From: Endotrypanum monterogeii | Taxonomy: Eukaryota; Euglenozoa; Kinetoplastea; Trypanosomatida; Trypanosomatidae | DNA: 43,567 bases | Direction: 5' to 3' | Assembly (NCBI GenBank): GCA_000333855.2 | Contig: CM007317.1 | Location: 799,606-843,172, forward strand | In this document: positions 1 to 10,026 of the stretch, one piece after another | How the letters are laid out: each line of letters opens with the position of its first letter | Position numbering within the stretch: position 1 is the first letter of the stretch | Translations under genes and position numbers: made by a program | Notes under the pieces: model-generated | What the model was told of the DNA's origin: nothing | The model's input: only the letters and a program-made list of their open reading frames with translations | The model's database searches: none

Positions 1-756
1 CATGTTTGCAAAAGATACTATGATGGTGGTGGTGCCGCTCGTGTGTTGCGATCGCTTAGCCTCCTCACATGAAGAGCGCCAATCTTTTTCTTTTCAACGT
101 TCACCTCTGAAGAGATGGTCGCTTCTCGCGGGCACTCTAATAGAATGAGTTTCTATATCAAGCCTATGGGAGTCCCCCTCTAGATGCAATACAAATGAGC
201 TCACATGTCATGAGCGAAGATGAGTTTCCGCTCTGGCCATGTTGGGAGAAGAGGAGAGGGTAGGGGCATCTCACTGTGGCGTCGAGCGCTGATGGGAACA
301 CACAGCGAGGACCGGTGCAGTATCTTTCATGGAGACGAATACACAAGCACACAAACACACACGCGCACGCACAAAAGTCTGTGCTGTAGATCTCTCCCTT
401 TTCCCTTTCTGCTGCCCTCTTTGGCTCACTGGTCGGTCTCGCGATGCGTCACCCCTGCCGCGTGGAATTATCTCATTCTCACCAAACCACAACTTCACCC
501 TCGTCTCTGTCTATCCTAACCCCCCCCTCCCCCTCCCCCTCCCCCCCTCCCGACACACCTAAACAAACAAAATGCTTCATTGTCTTCGCACTTTGACAAT
601 GCACACTCCTTCATATATATATTTCCTTCTCCAGTTTGCTTTCACTGCTACGCATTCGCTCGTTGCCATCTGTGGTGTTTCCTGTGTATTGTATTCGCTT
701 ACGCTGTAGGGCTCTCTGCATCCCTCTTTTCCCCCCCTCGCATCGTCACTCCAGTC
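1..756. other. Gene-free stretch, UTR/intergenic
   Basis: No frame here has convincing protein composition. The stretch holds a CA/CG-rich segment around 340-375, a C-rich tract at about 517-557, and pyrimidine-rich DNA leading to the first gene. It is probably the 3' UTR of a gene outside the window followed by the 5' UTR of the gene at 757. Confidence 0.6.
621..634 (+). promoter_or_regulatory. Candidate trans-splice acceptor for the 757 gene
   Basis: A short pyrimidine tract ends in AG at 633-634, 122 bases before the ATG. Other AGs at 708-709 and 753-754 are possible; the last would leave almost no 5' UTR. The assignment is inferred from the trypanosomatid pyrimidine-tract/AG rule. Confidence 0.35.
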
Positions 757-1107
757 ATGCTTCGCCGTCTTGGTGAGAGGAGCATAGCCGGTGGCCGTGT
801 CACCTGCGCAGGTGCTCGAACCTTCTTCTACGCCAACTGCGGTGAGACAGGCATCAGTGGAGCGACAATGCAGGCTTTGCTCAAGCTTACCTTGGCGTGT
901 GTAGCCGTACAGACCTTTGCGATTCGCTACTACGTGTTTGAACGCCTGTCCACCAAAAAGCAGTTCGTTGAGGATTCCACTGATTTGTGGGAGAGTGATG
1001 GAACAGAGATGGAGGGCGAGGAGGCCGTGGCCAACCTCCGCATCCAGCACGAGCGCATCATGCCCTTCATGAACGATATCAAGGACAAGCTGGACGCGCA
1101 AGCTTGA
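757..1107 (+). CDS. Small conserved-looking protein with one membrane segment, function unknown
   Basis: This 116-residue protein starts MLRRLGERS. The frame is open upstream to a TTG at 580, but that part is pyrimidine-tract DNA, so the ATG at 757 is the sensible start. Residues 1-25 are rich in Arg, Gly and Ser and lack acidic residues apart from one Glu, which is compatible with a mitochondrial presequence. Residues about 35-60 form one hydrophobic helix ending in an Arg-Tyr-Tyr stretch. The remainder is charged and probably helical (Glu-rich 72-95, then a basic/acidic C-terminus ending DKLDAQA). The size and layout fit a small inner-membrane subunit of a mitochondrial complex, but I recognise no family. 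Coding composition is clearly unlike its T-rich flanks. The function is unassigned and the mitochondrial location is only an inference. Confidence 0.7.
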   Translation: MLRRLGERSIAGGRVTCAGARTFFYANCGETGISGATMQALLKLTLACVAVQTFAIRYYVFERLSTKKQFVEDSTDLWESDGTEMEGEEAVANLRIQHERIMPFMNDIKDKLDAQA

Positions 1108-1500
1108 TAGTGTCATCACTACTGTCTGTAAACGCGAAGGGGAGGAGGAAGAGAGGGGGTCTATGGATTGCACTGTGCTTGGAAAAGCACTCGTTGGTCA
1201 CGCCCGTTCACTGCTTCTGTGAGCGCTTTGAACTTACTCGTTACCTGCTTCGTTTCTCTATAAGATTTTCCCCTGCAGCCAGCACTTCGGCTTTCGACTT
1301 TGTTCACATTGGTGCCGTCAGCTGCAGCAGTGCGGAGGGAGACGGGTGGTTCATCACTTATATGAGCGTCTTCGCCTCCCTGCAGAATTCAGCGGCAGCT
1401 GTGTATCGCTTCGACAGTCCTCCATAAAATCGGGAAGCGGCAACAGCGGAGGATAAAAATGTACTTCGTGGTGACTCAATGCACGATTCTAGAGGTGATG

Positions 1501-1504
<4 letters not shown>

Positions 1505-1543
<39 letters not shown>
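1505..1543. repeat. (TG)n microsatellite
   Basis: An uninterrupted GT/TG dinucleotide run of about 39 bases, followed shortly by a T-run. It lies in the presumed 3' UTR of the small protein gene. Confidence 0.95.
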
Positions 1544-1544
<1 letters not shown>

Positions 1545-4292
1545 CGGTGATTTTTTTTGCCGCACCGGACCTGATGACTTGGGTGCGTTTTCTTCCGTAT
1601 GATCACCCGTCGAAGCCGCTTTCTCCCTTGCGCCAGGAGAGACTCTATCTGATATCACTTCTTTTTTTTTTTTATTAGTACGTAACTTGTAGTGAAACGG
1701 TGTCCCATGGAAAAACAAACAAACAGCCCCCCCCCCCCTCCAGACACACATACACACACCTTTCTTTCTTATTGTATGCATCTTACATGGGCTGACACCT
1801 CATTTTTTTTTTTTTGTGTAGGACGTTTCGATGTGTCCTGTCTCTGACTCCTCTTCCATATACATGTATGTATATGTATATGTATATATGTATATGTATG
1901 ATGCTTGGACAGAGAAGGGGGAGAGAGATGGAGACTGTAATGTTTCGTGTCCCTCCGTATGTCAGGTTGATGTGACCTCGCTAGAAGTGGAAAACAAACA
2001 AAAAAAAATGCACCAAAAAAGAGAACATCTAAAAGTAGCAGCAGACATACAAAGAATGCTTTGTTGAATGGATAAACCGACAAAAAAAGTGGAAAAGAGC
2101 CGAGAAGATTGCAGGGGTGCAATAGCAGGGGGTGGGGAGAGAAGCTCCGACAACAGCAACAGAAGCTCTGATTTTTTTTTCTGGTTAGCTGTGAAGGGTG
2201 TGATGCCAAGGGCATAGTATTGACAGCGTAGGCAGCACTTCACAACTGAAAGAGGGAGAACGAGAGAGCGGCATCGAGAGAAAAATGTGACAGGGGGAAC
2301 AGCTGATTGGAATCTATTGCTGGGCTGCAGCACTTCCTGTTTGCCGTGTGGCTCTCTGCCCCATTCGTAGTCTTCCCTCTCCCTCCTCCCCTTCACACGG
2401 GAATAGACTTGCCAATGAAGCTGCCTTTTTCTTTCCACTAGCTCATGCTTTCTTCATGTGTGCCCAGGTCATCCTTACGAACCCGTGGGTGCCTTCGCAT
2501 GTTTTCTCTCTCTCCTTACACCGACCATTTCTTTTTTCATACCTTTCCCGAATTTCTTCTCTCCCCTTTTCCTTTTTTTTTTCCATTGGACCTGCCACAT
2601 TTTTATGTGGGTGCATGTGTGCGCGCTGGCTCTTCTCATTCGCTTATTCTGCACACACACACACACACACACGCAAAGATTTCTGTTCCCCTCTTTATCC
2701 CCCTTTCTTCTTGTCGGTTGTCCGTGCTTACTCAATATCCCACTCTTCATTCCTGTTGTCTTATTCTCAAAAGCGTTGCGGCATTGCGGTCTCCCCCTTG
2801 GGCGTGCTTGCGTGCTGCAGAATTTGTATCCTCGAACTATAGTCCTCCACTCCCCTCTCTACCCCACCGCCGCTGCGCACTCCTTTTTTTTTCTTGTCCT
2901 CTTTCCCAAACTGCCGCCATTTTCGGCTGCTTTTCAACTTTCATTCTCTCCGCCCGTGCGCATCGCAATCTGTGAACTTGTCTTGCGTGCCCGCTAGTGC
3001 TTTTGGGAAAAAGGGAGAGGGAGGGGCGAGTCTGGTCAAATCAGTTTGCACGAAAGGTGGCACCACACACGAACGCACATCAGCTCCCTCCGCATAGACG
3101 CCCACATCATAGTCGTAGTCATCACTTGAGACGGCCAGGCGAGGGAAACGCTACTCACGCTTTCCCTTCATCTCCCAAGTATCCTAGCCGCTAAGAACTT
3201 GTCGCTGTCCCTCTTTGTCGGATCACATCCACCGTCGTCGTACTGGTACGTGTATGTGCACAGGCAAGCGATATCTAAATCTATCTTCATAATAATAACA
3301 AGCACATTTGCGCACTCTCACAAGCCTCGGAGGCTGACTTTCACCCCTTCCTCCGCCTCTTTATCCTCCCTCAAGAGTCTACCGGTTTTCATTTTTGTTT
3401 GCTTGTTTGCTTTGACACCCCACGAATCGTTTTCTCCGTCGTTCAAAGGGGGGAGCTCAGTCACGCTCCAGCAGCAGCAACAACAACAACAAAGGTCCTG
3501 AGGAAGCTCTTTCTCCCCTTGGCTATCTTCTCACCGCTTCCCGCACCTCGCCTCTTGGTGGTCAGGTTACTGCCAGTGTGTGGGTGCGCACTCCAATCAG
3601 TGCTACGTTTTCGTGCGACCAGAGAGCTTGAAGGAAAGGGCGACGGCACCGACACGAAGGAGGACGTCAGAAGGGTTTGGCAGTGAAAAATACAGTCCCT
3701 CTGTTCTCCGGCGCTGTTGTCTTGTTTCCTTCCGTTTGGTGGGCCTTTTTTCGTGCCTCCGTACGTTTCCCTTTTTTTTTTGCCTGTTCTTGAGTTTGTG
3801 CGTGTGTTCCTTATTTTTCTCCTTCGGTACGTGCTAACAGCTCACTCACCGCGGCATACTGATCGGAGGAGGAGAATTTCATTACCCATATAAACATTTA
3901 CATACACAATATATATATTCTCTGGGGAAGGGGTGACGGTCGCCCTTCATCTTCACCGGTGCTCAATTCCTTCTCTCTCTCTCACATACACACATTGTAT
4001 TTCGCTGCATCCTCTGGGTTCTTGTGGTACGGCCATCTTACAGTATTTTTATCCCGTCCGCCAGCGTATCTGTCATCTATCGGGTTGTGAGCCCGGGTAC
4101 GCTTTGTGCATTTCTTCTTTTCGCGTTTTTTTTTTTTTTTGCGTACAGTGCTGTCAGGTTTCCTCGTGACCTTCGCTTTCTCACGGATTTGGTTCTCCTC
4201 GGTCGCTCCCATTTTCTAAAAGTATTTGATTTTTCTAATTTCTTTTTTTTGTTTTCACAAGTCTGCGCTGTTGCTGGATAGGGCTGTACTAC

Positions 4293-4294
<2 letters not shown>

Positions 4295-4325
<31 letters not shown>
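4295..4325. repeat. (TA)n microsatellite
   Basis: An uninterrupted TA run of about 31 bases in the intergenic region upstream of the kinase gene. Confidence 0.95.
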
Positions 4326-4327
<2 letters not shown>

Positions 4328-4551
4328 CATCACCTCTTTGTATCTGTGCTGCTTTCCCCCTTTATTTGCGTATTCGCAGCGAGCACTCCGTTCTCTGCCA
4401 ACACCAACAAGTTCAGTACATATATTTATTTTATTGCAAAAAAGCACTTTCTTGTTGCTCGTGTAGACGTATTTATGTGAGTAGTGACGTTGCTGTGTCT
4501 GCGCCGCGGCATCTCTTGCTCTCCGCATACGTGCCCCTGTGGGGTTTATCA

Positions 4552-4579
4552 GTGTGTGTGTGTGTGTGTGTGTGTGTGC
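4552..4579. repeat. (TG)n microsatellite
   Basis: A TG dinucleotide run of about 28 bases just before the pyrimidine tract of the kinase gene. Confidence 0.95.
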
Positions 4580-4596
4580 GCATGTAGGTGATCACC

Positions 4597-4647
4597 GTTT
4601 TTTTCTGTTTTCTGACGTTTACTCGATCCGTCTGGCACTGTTTCCAG
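4597..4647 (+). promoter_or_regulatory. Candidate trans-splice acceptor for the kinase gene
   Basis: A T-rich tract from 4597 leads to AG at 4646-4647. Use of this site would give a 5' UTR of about 111 bases that contains the TA repeat just before the ATG. Confidence 0.4.
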
Positions 4648-4678
4648 TGTGTTAGATCTCGAGGGAGTACGAGTGGTT

Positions 4679-4714
<36 letters not shown>
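4679..4714. repeat. (TA)n repeat in the kinase 5' UTR
   Basis: A nearly pure TA tract with one CA interruption. It is self-complementary and ends about 45 bases before the kinase ATG, so it can fold into an AU hairpin in the mRNA leader. Confidence 0.9.
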
Positions 4715-4758
4715 AATAAATATACATTTATTTGTGTGCCTCGTTTCCTCTGCCCCCA

Positions 4759-7700
4759 ATGCATCTCTTAGCCGGCCGGTATATTTTGGTGAAGCAGATC
4801 GGAAAGGGAGGATTCGGGGCAGTGGAGGAGTATACAGACTCTATAACAAAAGAGAATGTCGCCATCAAAACGATACCCAGCCGATTCGTGAACCAGGAGA
4901 GTCATCGGCTGATGCGCGAGATCGACATTATGTGCTTTCTGCACGATGCACACCCGCACGTGATTGGCTACTTTAACATCTTCGTCACCAAAGGTGTGGC
5001 TGTGCCGAACCACAAGAGCTCCAAGGCCTCGGACGACCCACGGCAGAGTGTTGCACAGACGGCAGAGAATACGGAGTTCGAGCTTAACGTCATGGGCAAA
5101 CATTACGAAGGTCTAAGCGATGATGAGCGGCTGCGCCTGCATCACGAGGAGCTGATAGCGTTTGTGGGGAGACTTAATAAGACGGACGAGTTCAACGTTC
5201 ACATTGTCATGCCGCTGATGAAGGGTGACCTCTTCTACTTTATCCGGCTGCTTTCGTCCCAGTCGAGTGTTCAGCGGTTAGGCGTAACACATCAATTCTT
5301 AGCTCAAGTGGCCGTTGTGTTTGCCTTTCAGATATGTTTTGGTCTCGATTATTTGCATCAGTGCTCCATCATTCACCGTGATATGAAACCGGACAACGTT
5401 TTGGTGTGCCTCGACGTCACCAATCCGTACATGTCTACCGCGTTGATCGCAGACATGGGTCTTGCGCGAGATACTCAGCATAGCGATACCATCTATATTT
5501 GTACTCGTTATTATCGTCCACCAGAGGTGATCACTAGCGTGTCAGGGGGATCCACGCGGATCGACATCTGGTCCCTGGGCTGCATTTTTTACGAAATGTG
5601 CACAGGCCAGACTTTGTTCACGATGCGGACAGCTCTGAACGAGCGCGGCGAGTGGGACGGCGCCAAGGCGAGTCTTCAGCTAGAGGTGATTCTGAATACA
5701 ATCGGCACCCCCACGGCTGAAGATATCGACCTCTATATGCCCTCTGGCAACGCCAAGTTGTACCTGCAGCGCAGCACCACACGCCCGTCGCAGCTACGAC
5801 AACTCATCGAGCATCACTGGATTTTGAAGACAAGCGGCGATGAAAAAGAGAAGTGGATCGATCTCATCACCCGGTGCCTCGCTTTCTTTCCTGAGCAGCG
5901 TCCAACGGCGAAGCAGTTGTGCGAGCACCAGCTTTTTCGCGACTATAATGTGTTCTATGGCTCCAACGTGAAGCAGTATGCACCAACGCCATACAAAGCA
6001 TCATTCCAAGGTACATCTGGTAGTTCCCGCTCGGAGAATAAGTCGGCGATCTTGTCTCTTGTACAGCATGCCCTGCGCGAGACTATGCCACCAACGAATG
6101 AGGGGAGCAGCGACGAGGTGGACTCCTTGGAGGACAACAGCATTGCCGACAGGAGTATTCACAATGAAGGTGAGGTCGATGATGCAACCGATCGAGTGAG
6201 AACGTCGACTCATATGAACGATTGCGTGTCTTCCAAACATCTGTCCACGTCGTCGCTCAGCGACAGCCGTCGTCACCACTGCAGCAGCGAGCACAATGAA
6301 GAGAGGGCTATACCACGTGTATCGTATTCAGCCTTCGATTCCGTCGTCGTAAGTAGTGTACCACCCCCATACCCACACCCATCGTCGCCACCGTCATCAC
6401 CCCCATCACAGCAGCAGCAGCAGCAGCGGCCGTATGCGCTACCCTCGGTGGATATCAATTCCTCCGAATACTACGGAGCCTCGTACCTCGACGACGATGG
6501 TGATGAGGGTATCCCAGAAAGCGACCGCGGACATGTACCCAACACCGAGGATGAGGAGAGTTTCTCATACTTCCCGCAACCGGAGCCAAGTGTTTTCATG
6601 CCGCGCTTTAGCCCTGGAAATGTTTTTCGCAATAACTCTGAGCTGATGCCGCCTCGTAGCGCTGAGGTTTGTTTAAACGACAGCGGGCCGGCCACTGTGA
6701 GGATCCAGCTGCAAAACGTGTTGGCACGATCCGCCAGCTCCGAGGGGAGTGGGCCAGTCGTGGAGGACACGCCACCTTTGGCGCCGCGTGGCGCGTTCAA
6801 CGACCGAGTCACGTGCCGCCGATCAATCACTGCCGAAGAGGATGCATCATACGGGCTGATGGCGCAGAGCTCGAGTGTGCTTGACCCGAATAATTGTCGC
6901 TTCGACGAAAGCGACGATGTCATGATGAGCGGTGACCTTCGCTTGCCTCAAGGGACCGCACCACGCGTGATGGTGCCCGTCTTTGCCAGGAATGACGTTC
7001 CAACGCGGACGGCATACAACACAGTGGAAGGAGCCAACTGCGATACTTCACAAACCCACGAGCCCCTGGCGATACCTTCCGCCATACATACTGATTTGTA
7101 TCAATACACCTCACCCTTCCAAATCGGCAGCTGCCCGGGCGTCTCGATGCCCCCACCGCCGCCATCCTTTTATACAAAAGCCCTGCCTAAAGAAATGCTT
7201 CACTCGCCTAGTGTGTGCAAGCCCTCTGACAGCGGTGAGGCAACTGGGGGCACGGGTGATGTCTCGAGTACTGCGGCGGCAGTGCTGCAAGGGAAGACTC
7301 TCCAACCGGGCACCGAAACCTCTCAAGCGTTAGAGTCTCGTGGGCAGTACGACTACTTTGTTGAAGCAGGTTATTATCCTGGCCCTTCCTCCATCAGTGA
7401 GCTGCAAGTCGCGGCTCCTCGACAGCCAGCCAAGAAGTGCGGTACTTCACAGTACTCATTTGACCTGCTCGACGGCGTGCCCCTCGAGCAGGCGTCACAG
7501 CGTGCAGGCTCACCGTCGTCGTGTCAACGAGATCATCTTCTTACCGCCGCGTCGCCCCCAGGGCCCCCCTACCAAGATCCTTCGGCGAAAGGGGCGCAAT
7601 CCCTCGACCAGCAACGGGTGCCACCGCACTTTTCTCAACAACAGGGCGGGGCTCGATTCCCACCTATAAAAAATCAGGAGTTACGCCAGCGATACATGTC

Positions 7701-7842
7701 GTATATACACACCCCACAGAGCATCCAGGCGGCGACATCGGCGGTACTGGAGGAGCTTGGCGGCTGCACGCATGACGCCGAGCGCTCCAGCGATCTGCGT
7801 GAGTTACTGAACTACTACACCTGTCTCCAGGTAAGCCCGTGA
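4759..7842 (+). CDS. MAPK-like protein kinase (CMGC group) with long disordered tail
   Basis: This 1027-residue protein transfers phosphate from ATP to Ser/Thr. The catalytic domain spans about residues 7-395. It has the Gly-rich loop GKGGFGAV (15-22), VAIK with Lys37, helix-C Glu54, the catalytic loop HRDMKPDN (206-213), and DMG (232-234) in place of the usual DFG. T244-I245-Y246 is followed by a segment that aligns with the MAPK TxY-VATRWYRAPE region, which places it in the MAPK/CMGC group. About 60 extra residues (about 82-144) lie between beta-strands 4 and 5. Residues about 400-1027 are Ser/Pro-rich and look disordered, with a six-Gln run encoded by CAG repeats at 6409-6426. The open frame begins at a TTG (4732), but the ATG at 4759 directly precedes the kinase domain and is the chosen start. 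Substrates and upstream kinases cannot be read from the sequence. Activity is likely because the catalytic Lys, Glu and both Asp residues are present. Confidence 0.93.
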   Translation: MHLLAGRYILVKQIGKGGFGAVEEYTDSITKENVAIKTIPSRFVNQESHRLMREIDIMCFLHDAHPHVIGYFNIFVTKGVAVPNHKSSKASDDPRQSVAQTAENTEFELNVMGKHYEGLSDDERLRLHHEELIAFVGRLNKTDEFNVHIVMPLMKGDLFYFIRLLSSQSSVQRLGVTHQFLAQVAVVFAFQICFGLDYLHQCSIIHRDMKPDNVLVCLDVTNPYMSTALIADMGLARDTQHSDTIYICTRYYRPPEVITSVSGGSTRIDIWSLGCIFYEMCTGQTLFTMRTALNERGEWDGAKASLQLEVILNTIGTPTAEDIDLYMPSGNAKLYLQRSTTRPSQLRQLIEHHWILKTSGDEKEKWIDLITRCLAFFPEQRPTAKQLCEHQLFRDYNVFYGSNVKQYAPTPYKASFQGTSGSSRSENKSAILSLVQHALRETMPPTNEGSSDEVDSLEDNSIADRSIHNEGEVDDATDRVRTSTHMNDCVSSKHLSTSSLSDSRRHHCSSEHNEERAIPRVSYSAFDSVVVSSVPPPYPHPSSPPSSPPSQQQQQQRPYALPSVDINSSEYYGASYLDDDGDEGIPESDRGHVPNTEDEESFSYFPQPEPSVFMPRFSPGNVFRNNSELMPPRSAEVCLNDSGPATVRIQLQNVLARSASSEGSGPVVEDTPPLAPRGAFNDRVTCRRSITAEEDASYGLMAQSSSVLDPNNCRFDESDDVMMSGDLRLPQGTAPRVMVPVFARNDVPTRTAYNTVEGANCDTSQTHEPLAIPSAIHTDLYQYTSPFQIGSCPGVSMPPPPPSFYTKALPKEMLHSPSVCKPSDSGEATGGTGDVSSTAAAVLQGKTLQPGTETSQALESRGQYDYFVEAGYYPGPSSISELQVAAPRQPAKKCGTSQYSFDLLDGVPLEQASQRAGSPSSCQRDHLLTAASPPGPPYQDPSAKGAQSLDQQRVPPHFSQQQGGARFPPIKNQELRQRYMSYIHTPQSIQAATSAVLEELGGCTHDAERSSDLRELLNYYTCLQVSP
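6409..6426 (+). repeat. (CAG)6 coding for six Gln
   Basis: Six consecutive CAG codons inside the low-complexity tail of the kinase gene. This is a likely length-variable site between strains. Confidence 0.9.
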
Positions 7843-9494
7843 GGGCGGTATGGTGACTGAGACGAAGATGCATCCTTGTACAAATGCTGTTGGAGGAATA
7901 GGAACCGAGCGGGTGATGGAGGATAGCTGGAAAAAAAAATCAACTGGATGTGTGTTTCTCTGCTTGCTTGACAAAAAAAAAACGTGTACTTCGCAAAAAA
8001 GAGCTTTTCCTTGACACTGGCAGATGTAAAGACTCTCGGGGGGTTCTTCGCAGTGTTTTATTCGGGTGGACATGTTTGTGCGTGACTGCGGGGCTAGATA
8101 GCGCGTTGACAGTAGTCATGCGCTGAGTATCCAGCGCAGTGTGTGCAAAGAAATAAACTCTTGTTCAAGTGGGAGTGAGAGTGATGGGGGAATCTGATCG
8201 AGTATTCGGGGCAGATGTGATGTTGATGGCCAAGGAGATATACCAATCAGCGGCGGCGGACAAAAATGCACTTATAGAAATGCGATCCGCGAACACATCC
8301 CATTGAGTGTGTATGCTGGTCTCTTATTGCCTTTTTTCTTTCCACTCTTACGTCCCCTAAAAATCGCCTGTCTATTGCCCAACGTTTCTTTCCCCCCTCC
8401 ATCTTTCTATATTTTTCTCTCAGTGACATTGTTCCTTTCCCGTCGGTTTTTGCCCTGGTGAGTTGTTGCTCCACTTGTTTGGGTACTGTCTTCTCTCTTG
8501 CTCCCTCCTTTTTTTTTTCGCGGCTCAGGTTTCCCCTCTAAAAAAAAACATATATTTATTTTTTATATTTTCTTGCACATCTTGGGCTTCTGTTCACTTC
8601 TCTGTTTCCGTTCCCAGGCGATGCGACTGCTGCTGGCAGCGTGCACTTGGTCACTCTGTCCGTTTCTCTTCCGCTACCTTCATCATCCGCTCATTGTTCT
8701 TCCCCCACCTTCTTGCATCATCACCCCCCCCCCCTGCGCCACCACCTGCTGTCTGTGTGTCTGCGTCCTGGGGACGTGTGGCATCTCCAATCGGCTACAT
8801 TGTTTTTGTGGGTGTACCCAATTTTTTTTCAATACAAAATAGGGGACACTGTGGTCCTTCCCTTCTGATCATCTTTATATGTCATACACGCACTGTTATA
8901 TTGTCTCCCATAGAAAAAAAAAAGATGAGAAAAGGCCTTGCGTGCTGTGTCGCAAGCGTGCACTTTTTGTTTGTTTTATTTGCAGGCTGTGTTTGCATTT
9001 GGTTTATATATATATTATTTTTTTTTTTTTTGTGTCCTTCCTCTTCCTCTCCCTCCCTCTCCCAATTCGACCCGCTCCCGGCGTGCGTTTACCTTCCGAC
9101 TCAGGCGTTACCCCCAGCGCCGTTTTTTTTTTTCCGGCCCTTCATGGCTCAATGCTTTTTTTCTTGCGATACTATTGTTGTGCTCTGAATTCTCTGGGCC
9201 ATAAGGGTAGATATCTTTATTTCTCGTGGCGCGCGCGTGTGTATTCGTGTCGGGTAGTACATATATCCGATGGGGGTAATATCACTTTGCAGTTGTCTGC
9301 AAACACGACGAAAGGAAGGGACATTGGAATCGAGTGCATCGTTGTGGGGTTGTGTCAAGTCGCGTGCCGCCGCCCTCGTACAGATTTTTTTTTTCTCGTG
9401 GTTTGGAGGGGGATGTATGGGGGGTGAGGGTGGTGGAGGGTGGGTATATAGTCCATCCCTTCGGATGTGTGCATCCCCCTTCCCTTTTTAAATG

Positions 9495-9519
9495 TATATA
9501 TATATATATATATATATAT
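9495..9519. repeat. (TA)n microsatellite
   Basis: An uninterrupted TA run of about 25 bases in the intergenic region. Confidence 0.95.
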
Positions 9520-9902
9520 CGCTTTTCCCATCGGTGGCATCGGGTGTCGAGGAGAAGAGAAGGAGGGCGGATGACTGAGTGCGCGGGTCTCCACACGCGG
9601 CCGAAGTTCTCTGTTTCACACACTACGTTACTCCATGGAGGCACAAGGGACTATCACAGTTGTCGGCTGGGTGGCTGCAGAGACGGTTGCTTTTTGTCTT
9701 TTATCGACTCTGATGCCCCCTCAAGCAACTTACATTTCTTTCAACCTTCTCGCCTCCCTCATATATACATATATTCTTGCCCTTCTCACGTATATACATG
9801 CATACACTGCTTTCAGTCATCAAGGGGCTTTGTCCCGACAAAGGATCGGCAACTGCACAGCTGCTTCCAATGGCTGTTAATGCCATTCTTTTTCTCACTT
9901 GA

Positions 9903-9959
9903 TTTTTTTTTTTTGGTTTGGGTGGCGCTGTGTTCACTTCCACCAACTGATCCTTGCAG
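9903..9959 (+). promoter_or_regulatory. Candidate trans-splice acceptor for the 10027 gene
   Basis: A 12-base T-run (from 9903) and further pyrimidines lead to AG at 9958-9959. A second AG at 9977-9978 is also possible. The resulting leader would be about 50-70 bases. Confidence 0.4.
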
Positions 9960-10026
9960 CCAGCTGCACTCCTGCTAGCTTCGTTTTCCCATTTTTTCGG
10001 TGTCTTCTCTCCTGTGTGCCTCACCG

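Larger units (their letters stand above)
1108..4758. other. 3.6-kb gene-free stretch with microsatellites
   Basis: All frames here are short and dominated by Ser, Phe, Leu, Pro or His/Thr runs produced by pyrimidine tracts and CA/TG repeats, so none is called. It holds a TG repeat (1505-1543), a TATG-type repeat (about 1859-1899), a CA repeat near 2650, a small CAG/CAA run near 3470, TA repeats (4295-4325 and 4679-4714), and another TG repeat (4552-4579). No tRNA or rRNA signature was noticed. It presumably contains the 3' UTR of the small protein gene and the 5' UTR of the kinase gene. Confidence 0.6.
7843..10026. other. 2.2-kb gene-free stretch
   Basis: The region has T-runs, C-runs (about 8725-8735), a TA repeat at 9495-9519 and generally pyrimidine-rich DNA from about 8300 onward. 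The open frames are Phe/Ser/Leu-rich products of these tracts and are not called. It presumably contains the 3' UTR of the kinase gene and the 5' UTR of the next gene. Confidence 0.6.

Noticed and set aside
577..1173. 198-codon open frame on the minus strand
   Set aside because: It covers the small protein gene in antisense. The plus frame has a clean membrane helix and fits the strand of all other genes.
2348..2997. Overlapping 160-180-codon plus-strand frames rich in Ser, Phe, Leu and His-Thr
   Set aside because: Three frames are open at once because of C/T tracts and a CA repeat, which indicates lack of stop codons by composition and not coding.
8463..9427. Plus-strand frames of 182-241 codons
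   Set aside because: They are dominated by Phe/Ser/Leu/Cys from T- and C-runs and overlap one another; they begin at non-ATG or arbitrary ATG codons.
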